A stretch of 64,000 nt of DNA from positions 10,027,705 to 10,091,704 of the forward strand of contig JAMXIF010000043.1 in NCBI GenBank assembly GCA_028583685.1, read 5' to 3'. Origin of the DNA: Petaurus breviceps papuanus. Taxonomy: Eukaryota; Chordata; Mammalia; Diprotodontia; Petauridae. Position numbers and translations under genes: made by a program. The notes under the pieces are model-generated. The model was not told the DNA's origin. It saw only the letters and a list, made by a program, of their open reading frames with translations, and searched no databases. Positions 21,254-31,549 of the stretch are shown here, in pieces (the stretch's first letter is position 1; every line of letters begins with the position of its first letter).

Positions 21254-22327
21254 GAGGGGCGACATGACCAGGCAAAGGAAACAAAGCAGACAGAAGTTTC
21301 CAACATTAGACTCCTATTTTGGGGACAAAAAGGAGCAAAGCATGGAAGAGGAGGAAGACAGTGAAGTCAGAACTCCTGCACCAAAAGCTTCAAAGGAAAA
21401 TACAAGCTGGTTACAGGCCATAGAGGACCTTAAGAAGCAGATAAGAGAAGTGGAGGAAAAAAATTGGGAAGAGAAATGAGAACAATGCAAGAACATTATG
21501 AAATGAGAGTCAACAGCCTGACTGAGGAAAATACTACCTTAAAAAGTAGACTAACTCAAATGGCAAAAGAAGCTGAAAAAGGCAATGAGGAGAGGAATGC
21601 CTTAAAAAGTTGAATTTGCCAGACGGAAAAAGAATCTCAAATGCTCGATGAGGAGAATCATTGCTTCAGAATTAGATTGGAGCAAATGGAAGCCAATGGC
21701 TTTATGAGAAATCAAGATGCTGTCAAACAGATCCAAATAAATGAAAGAATAGAAGGCAATGTGAAATATCTCATGGGAAAAACCACTGACCTGGAAAATA
21801 GATTCAGGAGAGATAATTTAAAAATTATTGGACTACCTGAAAGTCATGATCAAAGTAAGAGCCTAGAAATCATCCTCCAGGAAGTTCTCAAAGAAAACTG
21901 CCCTGATGTTTTAGAACCAGAGGGCAAAATAGAGGTTGGAAGAATCCACTGATCACCTCCTGCAAAAGATCCCAAAAAGAAAACTGCTAGGAATATTATA
22001 GCCAGGTTCCAGAATTCCCAGATTAAGGAGAAAATATTACAAGCAGCCAGGAAGAAACAATTTGAATATTGTGGAAACACAGTCAGGATAACCCAGGATC
22101 TGGCAGCTTCTACACTGAGGGATCGAAGGGCTTGGAATTTGATATTCTGGAGGGCAAAGGAGCTGGGATTAAAACCAAGAGTCACCTATCCAGCAAAACT
22201 GAGTATCATGTTTCAGGGGAAAATATGGTTATTCAGTGGAATAGAGGACTTTCAAGCATTCTTGCTGAAAAAACCAGAGTTGAATAGAAAATTTGACATT
22301 CAGATACAAGAAGCAAGAGAACCATGA
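21254..22327 (+). pseudogene. L1 ORF1p gene, decayed
   Basis: L1 ORF1 protein, a trimeric nucleic-acid chaperone that coats L1 RNA. The N-terminus MTRQRKQSRQK and coiled coil come first, then an RRM-like block with RRDNLKIIGLPES (about 21815-21845) and a C-terminal domain with RVTYPAKLS (about 22180). The frame is disrupted by a one-base shift near 21465 in the coiled coil and by in-frame stops near 21614 and 21950, so this copy makes no full protein. Length and domain order are otherwise those of L1 ORF1p. Confidence 0.85.
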
Positions 22328-22440
22328 GAAGGTAAACAGGGAAAAGAAATCATAAGGAACTTATCAAAGTTGAACTATTAACATTCCTACATGGAAAAAC
22401 AATAATTGTAACTGATGAAACTTTTCTCAGTAGTTGAAGG

Positions 22441-22442
<2 letters not shown>

Positions 22443-22500
<58 letters not shown>
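22443..22500. repeat. (AT)n microsatellite inside the L1 spacer
   Basis: About 28 AT units within the ORF1-ORF2 spacer of the HAL1-like element. Confidence 0.95.
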
Positions 22501-22503
<3 letters not shown>

Positions 22504-23384
22504 AGGTTATATGGGCATATGAATACATATGTGAATATGTGTATATATGTTTACAGGTATACATAGATAGAGGGCGCAGGACCAATTTAACAGGAAGGGA
22601 TGATACTTAAAAGGTGAAATTAAGAGGTGAGAGAGGAATAAAATGAGACAGAATGGGGTAAACTATCTCATATAGAAGAGGCAAGGGAAAATGGTTACAA
22701 GGGAGGGGAAGAATAGGGAGGCAAAAGGGAATGGGTCAACCTTATTCCCATTGAATTTGGCTTGAGGAGGGCATGAATAGGGTATCTCACCCTCCAGGAG
22801 AGTAGCGGGGAAGGGGACAAGAGGGGGGATGATGGAAGGGAGGGCAGGCTGGGAGGGAGGGAAGTTGGAAGCAACCACTTTTGAAAAGGGATGGGATCAA
22901 AGTAGAGAATAGAACAAATGGGAGGTGGGATAGGAGGGAGGGAAATAGAGTCAGTCTTTTAGAATATATCTATTTGTACTGTGTTATTGTTTTGCATTAG
23001 CCACACATGTACAACCTATATTGAACTGCTTATATTCCCAGTAAGTGTGGGAGACAAGGGAGGAAGGGAATGAATCTGGAATTCAAAGTTTTAAAATCAA
23101 ATACTCAAATATATATATAATATTATTATTATTAATACTATTTTACATGTAATTGGGAAATAAAATATACAGGCACTGGGGCATAGAGATCCACTGGAAA
23201 AGTCGAAAGGGTATGGGAGAAAATATGGGAGACAGCAGATTAGAGGAGGGGATATCCTGTGGGACTGCTATTTTGGGGTGGTGGGTAGGGGAAAAACGGG
23301 GGGAAAATTTGTAACTCAAAATCTGGCATAAATGAATGATGTAAATCAGAAGTTAATAAAGCATTTGAAAAAAATGATATGCAT

Positions 23385-23680
23385 CTCAAGTTGTTTTTTT
23401 TTTTTGCTGCTACTCCTATTGTTCTTTTGGTTTTGGGGGGACTCAAATGTGAGACTACATTTATCTCTATTACATGAAATGGTAAAAGTCACAGTGTGGT
23501 ATGACAAAAAAGCTCTAGATTTGGAGTGAGAGGATCAGGATTTCAGTCTGGTGCTACACTAGATTAATTGTGAGCCTTTACCTCTCTTGTCTTCTCCATC
23601 CCTGTCTATTACATGAGGGGCTTGGGCAATGTGATCTCTGAGCTACCTATCAAATCTAAATCCTGTGATCTCATAAGTAA
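23385..23680 (+). repeat. T-run and MIR-like SINE
   Basis: T-run near 23393-23406, then a MIR-like stretch ('gagtgagaggatcaggattt', 'tcctgtgatctcataag') at about 23495-23675. Confidence 0.5.
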
Positions 23681-24420
23681 GAATTCTGGCAAGAGCAATT
23701 GGGTCAAGGTAAGTACCGGATTTGAAAAAGACCAAGATGAGGGGAAAATACTGTTTGGGATTATGGCATCTCCAAGCAGCTGCTTAACAAAGCTTTCCTT
23801 TCCTGTTTTGTTTTTTTTTTAAGAAAAGGAAATAGCTAAAAGTAAAAACAATATAGTCTGACATAAGACTATATTATCATTTTCTAAACAGGTTTAACTG
23901 TGCAAAACAGTCACCAAAGTGAGAAGGGATGATGAGCCCATCTCTTTAACCCAGTATTCTCCTTCTGGTTTTCTCAGGCTTTGAATCCTGGAATAATAAG
24001 CATATCACAGGACAATGTAAAGATGCACGATGGGCATAAGAAGCTACAGTATGCCACTAGGGCAATGGGTAGGTAGAAAATTAAGTAAAACACATAATTA
24101 AGGATGTGTATTACCATAAAAGGACATAATCTGTTCCTAGAGCAAGAGTGAGGGGTAGCAGTGGTTCAGATTAGGTTGCATTAGTCCCCATAAGATACCA
24201 AGACATGTAGAAGAAAATGTGGACAAGAAGGGTCCAGAAAAAGATGTCATTGGAGAGGACAGAATTTTCTGTACTGAGGGGAATGACCACACAGATAAAA
24301 TTATGGATGGCTTAAAGCATTATAACTTGGACAAACAGTGGTTATGATAGATACCAGGCTAGTATCCTATCTCTTGTAGCTTGTGGAGGTTAGAAGTCTC
24401 CTAAAATATTACCTTTACTC
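23681..24420. other. Unassigned sequence
   Basis: Nothing recognised. No credible open frame. Confidence 0.4.
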
Positions 24421-24423
24421 TCA

Positions 24424-24503
24424 ATGACTTCCTTCCTTCTTTCCTTCCTTCCTTCCTTCCTTCCTTCCTTCCTTCCTTCCTTCCTTCCTTCCTTCCTTCC
24501 TTC

Positions 24504-24582
<79 letters not shown>

Positions 24583-24733
24583 TCCTGTTTAGAGGGGAGA
24601 AGGCAGGGCAACTGCAGTTAAGTGATTTGCCCAAGATCACATATCTAGTAAGTGTTAAGTGTCTGAGGTGGGATTTGAACTCAGGTCCTCCTGATTGCAG
24701 GGCCAGTGCTCTATTCACTGCTCCACTAGCCAC
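24424..24733 (-). mobile_element. tRNA-headed SINE whose tail became a microsatellite
   Basis: 24595-24733 is an antisense tRNA-headed SINE ('ttaagtgatttgcccaagat', 'gatttgaactcaggtcctcc', 'ctccactagccacc'). Its A tail, read on this strand, has become (TTCC)n from about 24430 to 24505 then (TTTC)n to about 24583. A possible short duplication is 'ctcaatgact' against 'ctcaagaact'. Confidence 0.85.
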
Positions 24734-24904
24734 CTCAAGAACTGTATTTGTACAAATATGGAAATGATTCTAGGCCTCCTAATCACCTGAGATAGAACTT
24801 TTCTGCTTCCTCATTATGTGATTCTTCTCAAAAGTGGTATAGAAAACTCAGAAGCTGATGATTCTTTTTCCTCAAAAGAATTGTATCTAAAGAATATTTC
24901 TGTC
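24734..24904. other. Unassigned sequence
   Basis: Nothing recognised. Confidence 0.4.
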
Positions 24905-25120
24905 ATTCAGTTGAAAATTTTATGGTAGGAAGTTTACTGGATTTAGAGTCAAAAGACCTGAAGTGAGTACAAGCTTCCACACTTAATAGCTGGCTGAACT
25001 TGCACAAGTAACCTCTCTGAATCTTAGTTTCCACATCTGTAAAACACGGATAGTAATATTTATCTACCTGTTTCTTAGGGTTGCTGTTAAAAATACTTTT
25101 CAAATTGCTCTGGGCAAACT
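24905..25120 (+). repeat. MIR SINE
   Basis: 'tagagtcaaaagacctgaag', 'gtaacctctctgaatcttag', 'ccacatctgtaaaacacgga', in MIR order. Confidence 0.75.
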
Positions 25121-25129
25121 TCCACGATC

Positions 25130-25320
25130 AGTGCTGTTCAGTAACTCTACTACATCTTATTTTCTTAGAGACTTAAGTGGGGAAGTGAGAAGTTAAGTAT
25201 TTGCTCAAGAATGTGTCTAGCAAAAATAGAACCTGGGTCTTGCTGGTTTCAAGGCAGGTCCCCTCACTTGTAAGCCAGGCTGCTTCCATTTCCTACCTCA
25301 CAACTTTGCCTGCTTTGTTT
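25130..25320 (-). repeat. MIR SINE
   Basis: 'agaagttaagtatttgctca', 'tagaacctgggtcttgctgg', 'caggctgcttcc': diverged antisense MIR. Confidence 0.55.
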
Positions 25321-25455
25321 CTAAACTTGTCAAACTAATCTTTGTTCCCATCTAGTAGAATGTAAAATCCTTAAGGGCAGGGACTATTCCACTTTCATAT
25401 TTGAACACTCTGATGTAGCACAGCACTTGGTAAATGTGTGCTGATTGAGTGATAT
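25320..25455 (+). repeat. L2 LINE 3' end
   Basis: 'tagaatgtaaaatccttaag', 'ggcagggactattccac', 'gcacagcacttggtaaatgt'. Confidence 0.8.
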
Positions 25456-26059
25456 AGTTGATTTTCGTATAGTTTGCATTCAGTTTACTCCTTCCTTTTG
25501 TCAAATGATGGCATTTTTGTTCCTAATGCCTCTCCTTTCAAGCTCCAACTGGACTTTAGACTTTATGAAGCAATGAACATTTAAAAAGTCATAACATGGA
25601 TGTTAACGAAGAAGCTTAATGTGTGCTGGTGTGAATAAAATTGACAAAGACTGGTACATGAAAGAGAATGATTAAGAAGAGAAGAGAAAGGTCTCACAGA
25701 ACTTGGCAGATACCAAGTCATCTTAGTTATGGGCATGATTCCATTTGATGATTCCCACAGCAATGGACTATGCTGGAACTTCAACAACAGCAACCAATTG
25801 TCATCATTGAAAAATAAATGAATTGCTGAAAAGGTAGCTGTGGGGTAATCTGAAGACTACTTACTACCTCTGGGCTCTGAAGATCTAGTTATTTCTCAAT
25901 TGTTTATTAGCTGTGTGATAAAGAGGAAAATTAATATTGGATTGTCTTATTTAATAACCCATCCCTTTCCTCAGACCCCACTTCTGGAGAGTATAATTGA
26001 GTAAGATAATCACTCCCAGCCCCCAAGGCATCTGCTCCTTAACTAGCTGGAGTTGGGCC
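25456..26059. other. Unassigned sequence
   Basis: Nothing recognised; short minus frame at 25581-25793 looks like chance. Confidence 0.4.
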
Positions 26060-26515
26060 CCAGGCTTCTGTTTACCCAATGAACAGGAGCCATTTTGAGT
26101 TAAGGTCTTCTCCTGGGGATGATTCTTGTGTTCTTGCTTTTTCCTTTACTAGTTTGCAGTGATCTGTTCTACAAAAGTGAGATCAAGCCAGTGAAAACTT
26201 CATTGAATCAAGATTGCTAGAGGCAGCTGTCTCTCTTGAAGCACCTGGCATTCCTTGTGTGTCACCCAGGGGCATAATCAGTCAAACCTGAAGGCCAACC
26301 CACCTACTAATCAGGGTTGCCTTACATTTGCCAGGGGAGGTCCTAAAGATGTATTGTAGGTCAATCAGAAGAAAAATACACCTGGATTTAAAGGGCACTG
26401 TGACTCTTATAGGGTATCTTTGATAACCTAGGGAGACCAAGGACTTCAATTTATTGGCTTTTGCTAGCCTAACTAATAAACCGATTAATCATGCTTTGGG
26501 TTTTGTCTCTCAGAA
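26060..26515 (+). mobile_element. Possible old LTR fossil
   Basis: 'taataaaccgattaatcatg' followed by 'ctttgggttttgtctctca' looks like the R-U5 end of an LTR, with about 400 bp of unassigned U3-like sequence before it. No target duplication found; layout-based guess. Confidence 0.35.
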
Positions 26516-26519
26516 TTCC

Positions 26520-26760
26520 ATTTGGCACAATACTGTACATGTTATTTAAACTTACTGGTCCTTAGTTTTCCTTATCTGTAAAATGAGGTAACAAACTTGA
26601 TCTGCCTAGCCTGACTACTTCATAGATGTGTTTTGTTTTAATGAGGATCAATGAAATATTGGACCTTTTATGACCCCCATTTTACTCATCTGTAAATAAA
26701 AATTTACAGTTGGAATAAAAATAAAGTTGGATGAATTGTTATTTAAGTTCCTTTTCAGAG
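26520..26760 (+). repeat. MIR SINE
   Basis: 'ccttagttttccttatctgt', 'aaaatgaggtaacaaac', with a second overlapping MIR-like piece to about 26760. Confidence 0.65.
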
Positions 26761-26782
26761 CTACATTTATAATCTTATGTAG

Positions 26783-26924
26783 CAGGGTGTGTCTTAAAAG
26801 CCTTAGTTCAGTTTTAAGCTATTAAAACCTAAAACTTAAAGTTATTAAAACTTAAAACTTACTAAAATTAAAATCTTTCCACTATTAAATCTTAAAACTG
26901 TACCAAGACTTTTGGGGCACCCTG
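26783..26924. mobile_element. 142-bp MITE, Tc1/mariner-like
   Basis: Inverted ends of about 40 bp: left begins 'cagggtgtgtcttaaaagcc', reverse complement of the right begins 'cagggtgccccaaaagtctt'; both continue into 'cagttttaag'. The arms match the 73-bp MITE at 5625. Centre is a short run of 'attaaaacttaaaactt' repeats. Confidence 0.75.
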
Positions 26925-27010
26925 AAATAAAATATTTTTTTAAACTTTATAGTGCTTTGCATATAGTAGGCACTTAATAAATGTTTGTTGGAATGTATTG
27001 AATTCAATGT
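26925..27010 (+). repeat. L2 LINE 3' end
   Basis: 'tagtgctttgcatatagtag' and 'gcacttaataaatgtttg'. Confidence 0.75.
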
Positions 27011-27399
27011 AAATGTTTGCAAAAGGGGAGAAAATGTGTTTAGGAAGGAAATCAAGCAAAGTCATGAGCTAAGGGAAAACCAGATAGCTGCTACTTCTTG
27101 GGATGTACCTTTATAGTGTGAAATTCCTTAGGAAGTTGGGGCTTGGGGATAACAGGAAAAACAATAAATTGCATACTATGAAGGCTGCTTTGACTTGAGC
27201 CTAAGTCTTTGTTTCTTCAATTGCCCTGCTTAATGATGTTAAATCATCTGTACTCGGCTTTGAAGTCGGATGACCTGCAAAGCTCTACTTGCAAAAAGCT
27301 TTGAAGTTAGATTCTTAAGAGCAAAGCCTCAATCTGAAGGAAATACTGAAATCCTGGGCTTCAGGAGAGGATATTGTGTGTGTGTGTGATGGAAAAAAT
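27011..27399. other. Unassigned sequence
   Basis: Nothing recognised. Confidence 0.4.
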
Positions 27400-27590
27400 T
27401 TAGCATATCAGAATGTTGGTGCTAGAAGAGTTCTAGCAACCTTCTCCCACATTTTTATGGAGGGGAGTAACAACGCCAAAAGGAGAAAAGTGCCTTGTTC
27501 AAAGCCACAAAGTGATTTGCAAGTAAGTGATAGGTATAGGATTTAAACAAACACAAGCTTGTCCTTTCCCACCATACTATGGGTCCTGTC
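27400..27590 (-). repeat. MIR-like SINE
   Basis: Diverged antisense MIR: 'tgccttgttcaaagccacaa', 'agtgataggtataggattta'. Confidence 0.55.
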
Positions 27591-27960
27591 CAAGAAACTT
27601 GCTTAGACTATGCCAACATAGACCAAGACTGATGGGATTCTGACAAATTTTCTAGTTAGTTTGACCAGCATAGATTACTTTATTGGGGCAAATTACTCCA
27701 CTATGGACTAATAAATCATTGCATTGTTTTATTTTTTGCCTAAATTAAGCAGATTACGTCACTTCCTTTTTTTTTTTTTTTAACAATATAGACCAAAAGC
27801 TGGTCAGGTTTAAGTAAAGATGATAAAGAGATAGGAGAGAGGTAGAGGCTAACTTTCTAATAAGTGTCTACAAAGCTGCCACATATGGTACTGAATATAG
27901 AACTATGCAATAGAAGATACTGTTTAACAAAGTTTTGAATGAGGAGACCTGCCATTGAGT
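27591..27960. other. Unassigned sequence
   Basis: T(16) run near 27766; otherwise nothing recognised. Confidence 0.4.
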
Positions 27961-27980
27961 AGCATTTATTGAGAACTCAT

Positions 27981-28238
27981 GGGGCAGTCAGGTGGCTCAG
28001 GGGATAGAGTGCCTGGCCTAGAGTCAGGAAGACTCATCTTTCCTAGTTCAAATCCGAACTCAGACACTTTCTGGCTGTGTGACCCAGAGCAAGTTGCTTA
28101 ATTCTGTTTGCCTCAGTTTCCTAATCTGTAAAATGAGCTGGAGAAGGAAATGGAAAATCACTCTAGTATCTTTGCCAAGAAAACCCCAAACAGGGTCATG
28201 AAAAGTCAGATATGAGTGAAAAAAAGCTGAACAATAAC
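27981..28238 (+). mobile_element. Long tRNA-headed SINE (MON1-like)
   Basis: 'ggggcagtcaggtggctcag', 'tagttcaaatccgaactcag', 'cctcagtttcctaatctgta', 'tctttgccaagaaaacccca'. Flanks 'agcatttattgagaactcat' (27961-27980) and 'agcatttgagaattcat' (28239-28255) are a target duplication with a 3-base gap. Confidence 0.88.
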
Positions 28239-28255
28239 AGCATTTGAGAATTCAT

Positions 28256-29090
28256 TGTATGAAGAGCACCAATTTGAGTGTTGTCTAGGAGTGTAGGAAA
28301 GATCATATTAAGCAAGTGAGATTAAATCAAAAAAGACTTTTGTGAGAGGAATTTTAAGAGGAGAACATTAGAAAAGAGAGAAAGAGGTGATTTGAATGTT
28401 GAGATCAGTTTAAATAATAGGGAGGTGCTCTCCTCTGATTCAATTGGTTCTGGAAAAACTCTTGGGTCCTGTAGTAAAACACAAGTCTTAGGGAGCTCAG
28501 ATGTGAGTATGACTCTTTGGGACTTAATTCCTGGGACTTCACTGCACTTTATCCTTTGGAATGGTTTGTCATCATGAGATTGCCTCTTTCATGCTTGAGC
28601 ATAGCTTTTCTCTATGATTTGTTAAGTAACAAAGAAACACCCACATTCTTAAAAAAAAATCACCATCTAGGCCAGTACATCCCTTTAGTTTTTCCTTTGG
28701 CCTAGTAGGAAAGACAAAACTTAAAAAAAAAATCATCTCCCAGCACATTAGCAAATGAACCACATCAATATCCCCATGGGCATGTGTCACTGAAGAGAGC
28801 CAATACTTAAATAAGAGGGGAGTTGTCTTTCATTAATTATTTTGAGCCCTTGTGAAGTCTGTAGTCCTTCCCCTCCCCCCCTACTTTCTATGCTGATGCC
28901 TAGATGAAAGTGATGCCATCTCCAAAGAGAAGATCTGAGAAACACAGATGATCTTGTGAATGCTATTCAACCTCACAAGCTAAGCTTGTAAGTTCAAAAA
29001 TCACTGAGCTAGCTGGAGAACTGGTAGCCACGAACCCACCCTAGCACATCATTCTATCATCAATTCTCTGTTTTAGACCTCTAAAAGTTT
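28256..29090. other. Unassigned sequence
   Basis: Possible faint antisense L2 at 28260-28390. The rest is unassigned; short frames at 28392-28790 overlap on both strands and look like chance. Confidence 0.4.
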
Positions 29091-29099
29091 TCTCAATTA

Positions 29100-29560
29100 A
29101 ATCAAAGCAAAAGTAAATAGCAGAAAACAAAGAGGGAAGGGAGCTAACAAAACAAGTAATTACCTACTGTGTGATTGGCCCCTATGCTAAGTGCTATATG
29201 GAAAAGACAAATAGTTCCTATTTTTTAATTTTTTTTCAAGCAATTGGGGTTAAGTAACTTGCTCAAGGTTACATGGCCAGGTGTTTCTGGGTGGGTGCTA
29301 AGTGTCTGAGCCCGGATTCGATCCCCATGTTATCCCGACACTGGGACAGGTGCTCTTACTCGCTGTGCTACCTGGCTGCCCCAATAGTTCCTATTTTCAA
29401 GGGGTTCACAATTCAATTGGAGAAACCAGGTTAGTATATGGAACAACAGCAAAACATATAAGGCAAAATGTGATTAAGTGCTAAGTTATGTCAATAGGCA
29501 ATAACTGCTATAGCAGCGTGTCAGAGAGGGAGATCCATAAAGGCTGGAGGGGTCCAGGAA
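29100..29560 (-). repeat. L2 LINE fragment split by a SINE
   Basis: 'cctatgctaagtgctatatg' on the left and 'caaggggttcacaattcaat' on the right are adjoining parts of antisense L2. Confidence 0.7.
29225..29382 (-). mobile_element. Variant tRNA-headed SINE, perfect 15-bp target duplication
   Basis: Antisense copy of a SINE variant with 'gcacccacccagaaacacct' and 'ggccgtgtaaccttgagc' type blocks in sense. 'aatagttcctatttt' occurs at 29210-29224 and 29383-29397 without mismatch. One of four copies of this variant in the window. Confidence 0.93.
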
Positions 29561-29770
29561 GTTGAATATAGGACAGCATAATACAATGAAAAGAGATCAA
29601 GATTTAGAATCAGTGGATATGGGTTCAAATTCTATCTCTTTCATTTCTAAATTTTGTGGTCTTATTATATGTCACTTTTTCCTAGTCCTCAGTTCCATTA
29701 TTTGTAAAATTAGGTCAGTGTAGAAGATCTCAAAGTTTCCTTTTGCCTCTAAATCTGTGAATTTCTAGAA
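29561..29770 (+). repeat. MIR-like SINE
   Basis: 'ttagaatcagtggatatggg', 'ttcaaattctatctctttc', 'ctcaaagtttccttttgcct'. Confidence 0.65.
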
Positions 29771-29875
29771 GTTCCAAAGCTTGAGTAAGAAAGAGGCTGG
29801 AGCCATGCTTGATCAACAGTGTAAACTGGAATTTCAGTAAGTCAAAAAACTTCCCTTAAAAAGTACCTGTTCTAA

Positions 29876-30058
29876 TTTATTTTTTGGAGGGGGGAAGACA
29901 AAGCAATTGGAGTTAAGTGACTTGCCCAAGGTCACACAGCTAGTAAGTGTGATCAAGTGTCTGAGGTTGGATTTGAACTCAGGTCTGCCTGACTCCAGGA
30001 CCATTACTCCATTCACTATGCCACCTACCTGCCCCTGCCTCAGAAAACAAAACAAAAC
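29876..30058 (-). mobile_element. tRNA-headed SINE
   Basis: 'gttaagtgacttgcccaagg', 'tcacacagctagtaagtgtg', 'gatttgaactcaggtctgcc', 'atgccacctacctgcccc'. It lies between two copies of a 14-bp target word (29862-29875 and 30059-30072). Confidence 0.88.
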
Positions 30059-30072
30059 AACACCTATTCTAA

Positions 30073-30222
30073 GGGGTAGCTAGGTGGCACAAAGTTCTGG
30101 GCCTGAATTCAAATCTGGCCTCAGAAACTTAACAGTTGTGTGACTCTGGGCAAGTCACTTAATCCTGATTGCTTCCCCAAACCCTCCAGAAACAGACCAA
30201 TAAAATTAAATAAATAAATAAA
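30073..30222 (+). mobile_element. tRNA-headed SINE, opposite orientation
   Basis: 'ggtagctaggtggcacaaag', 'gaattcaaatctggcctcag', 'aagtcacttaatcctgatt', A-rich AAAT tail. Flanked by the second and third copies of the same 14-bp target word (30059-30072, 30223-30236). Confidence 0.88.
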
Positions 30223-30384
30223 AGCACTTATCTTAGCCTGAAATACCTCCTTTTTATCATGTGTGGGGGGTACTTTCAGAGGTCTCCTTGATTCCTGGGA
30301 ATCCATGAGCAATGCCAACAGCCACATAAATTAATTAGCTGACTTTCCTGGTGTCAGTGCACTGGTGGGGCAAACAAATCTATA

Positions 30385-30660
30385 AACTGGTGGCTATTAG
30401 GTGACTCAGGACAAAACTCTGGGTCTCCAGTCAGAAAGGCTTGAATTCAGATCTGGTCTCAGACACTTATAAGGCTTGTGACCCTGGACAAATCATTCAA
30501 CCTCTGTCTGCCTCAGTTTCTTCAACTGCAAAATGGGGGAAATAATTGCATTTACCTCCCAGATTTGTTATGAGGATTGAATGAGATAATATTTGTAAAG
30601 TACTTATCACAGTTCCTTGCACATAGTAGGTGATACATAAATATTAGTAATTCTCCTTGT
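30385..30660 (+). repeat. MIR SINE, nearly complete
   Basis: 'gtgaccctggacaaatcatt', 'tgcctcagtttcttcaactg', 'gttatgaggattgaatgaga', 'cttgcacatagtaggtgata'. Confidence 0.8.
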
Positions 30661-31549
30661 TATTTTTGGTGGCAGGGACAGCTTTATGAATAGATCAGGT
30701 AGTCTCTGATGTGAGTTGATTTAAGGAGCACAACCTAGAATAGAGTTTGATCCATATCTTTAGGTTTTATAGGCTTTGGTATTTTCTGGGATATCCCTCC
30801 TGAGAAGGAACACAGCTTAAACCCTATCTTATCACTTGAGTTAAGAGCTTAGCTGTCATCGTAATAGCTGAGAGTAAGGAGACCCAGGGATATCCTAGGA
30901 CACCAGAGTCAGGAGGGCAGGAGAGGTGGGAGGGTACAAAGGACAAGTTCTTTCTACATTACAATTTTCCTGTAATGGCTTCCTTGTTTGGTAGAACAGA
31001 ACCAGGGTTTGTAAAGGTTAGCATCAATGCAATTCCTCACCCTGGAGAGCCAAGCCATTTGCCTATTTGGGTACTTAACCCAATTTGGAATCTTCCTTTG
31101 CAAAATGCCTTTACCACCTGCCGGAGGTGAAAGGAGCGAAGCTCATGCCAACTGACAGGAGTGTTTTCTGCAAGGCTGAGTTAACAGGGCAACCGTGCAT
31201 TATCTTATGCTGAATAAGGAGATTTTACCCAACAGCAAAGACCGTGAATGTTCTTTTCATTGTTGTTTCTTTAAATGAAACTCGAATGAAGCAAAGACCA
31301 TCCAAAGTTGCAGAATCTACCCTTTGGGGGCAGATGAGACGATTAGTAGGTGAAGGACTTGTGCATACCCAATATACTATTCAATATGCCACAAAGTAGA
31401 AACAGATCCTATAAAGGGATGGCAGCTGTTGATGAAATACAACATAACTGAGCAAGTAGAAATTACTTGTTGAACTGATGGATCCAAGTGCCTAAGCAGC
31501 ACTGTACATAGGCTGTAAGATTTGCTTAATAGAGCTTCCTCACCCCAGG
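30661..31549. other. Non-repetitive block
   Basis: I recognise no repeat here. The part at about 30960-31340 has balanced composition, some CpGs and no long open frame; see findings for its possible regulatory role. Confidence 0.4.

Larger units (their letters stand above)
20531..23372 (+). mobile_element. HAL1-like L1 element: ORF1 only, target duplication intact
   Basis: Order: GC-rich L1 5' UTR (20531-21253), ORF1 (21254 to about 22327, broken), the purine-rich ORF1-ORF2 spacer (about 22345-22970), then directly the L1 3' UTR ('catgtacaacctatattgaa', 'ttttacatgtaattgggaaa', ending near 23172). No endonuclease or reverse transcriptase sequence is present. About 200 bp more follow, with a second L1-like 3' end ('aaaatttgtaactcaaaatc'), 'taataaagc' and a short A tail. 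Duplications 'aataatatgcat' (20519-20530) and 'aatgatatgcat' (23373-23384) bracket the whole unit, so it inserted as one piece. It would have needed reverse transcriptase from another L1. Confidence 0.85.

Noticed and set aside
24390-24733. Open frames of 73 and 110 codons rich in KERK/KEGR repeats, and a FLSF-type frame on the other strand
   Set aside because: They are translations of the (TTCC)n(TTTC)n array beside a SINE.
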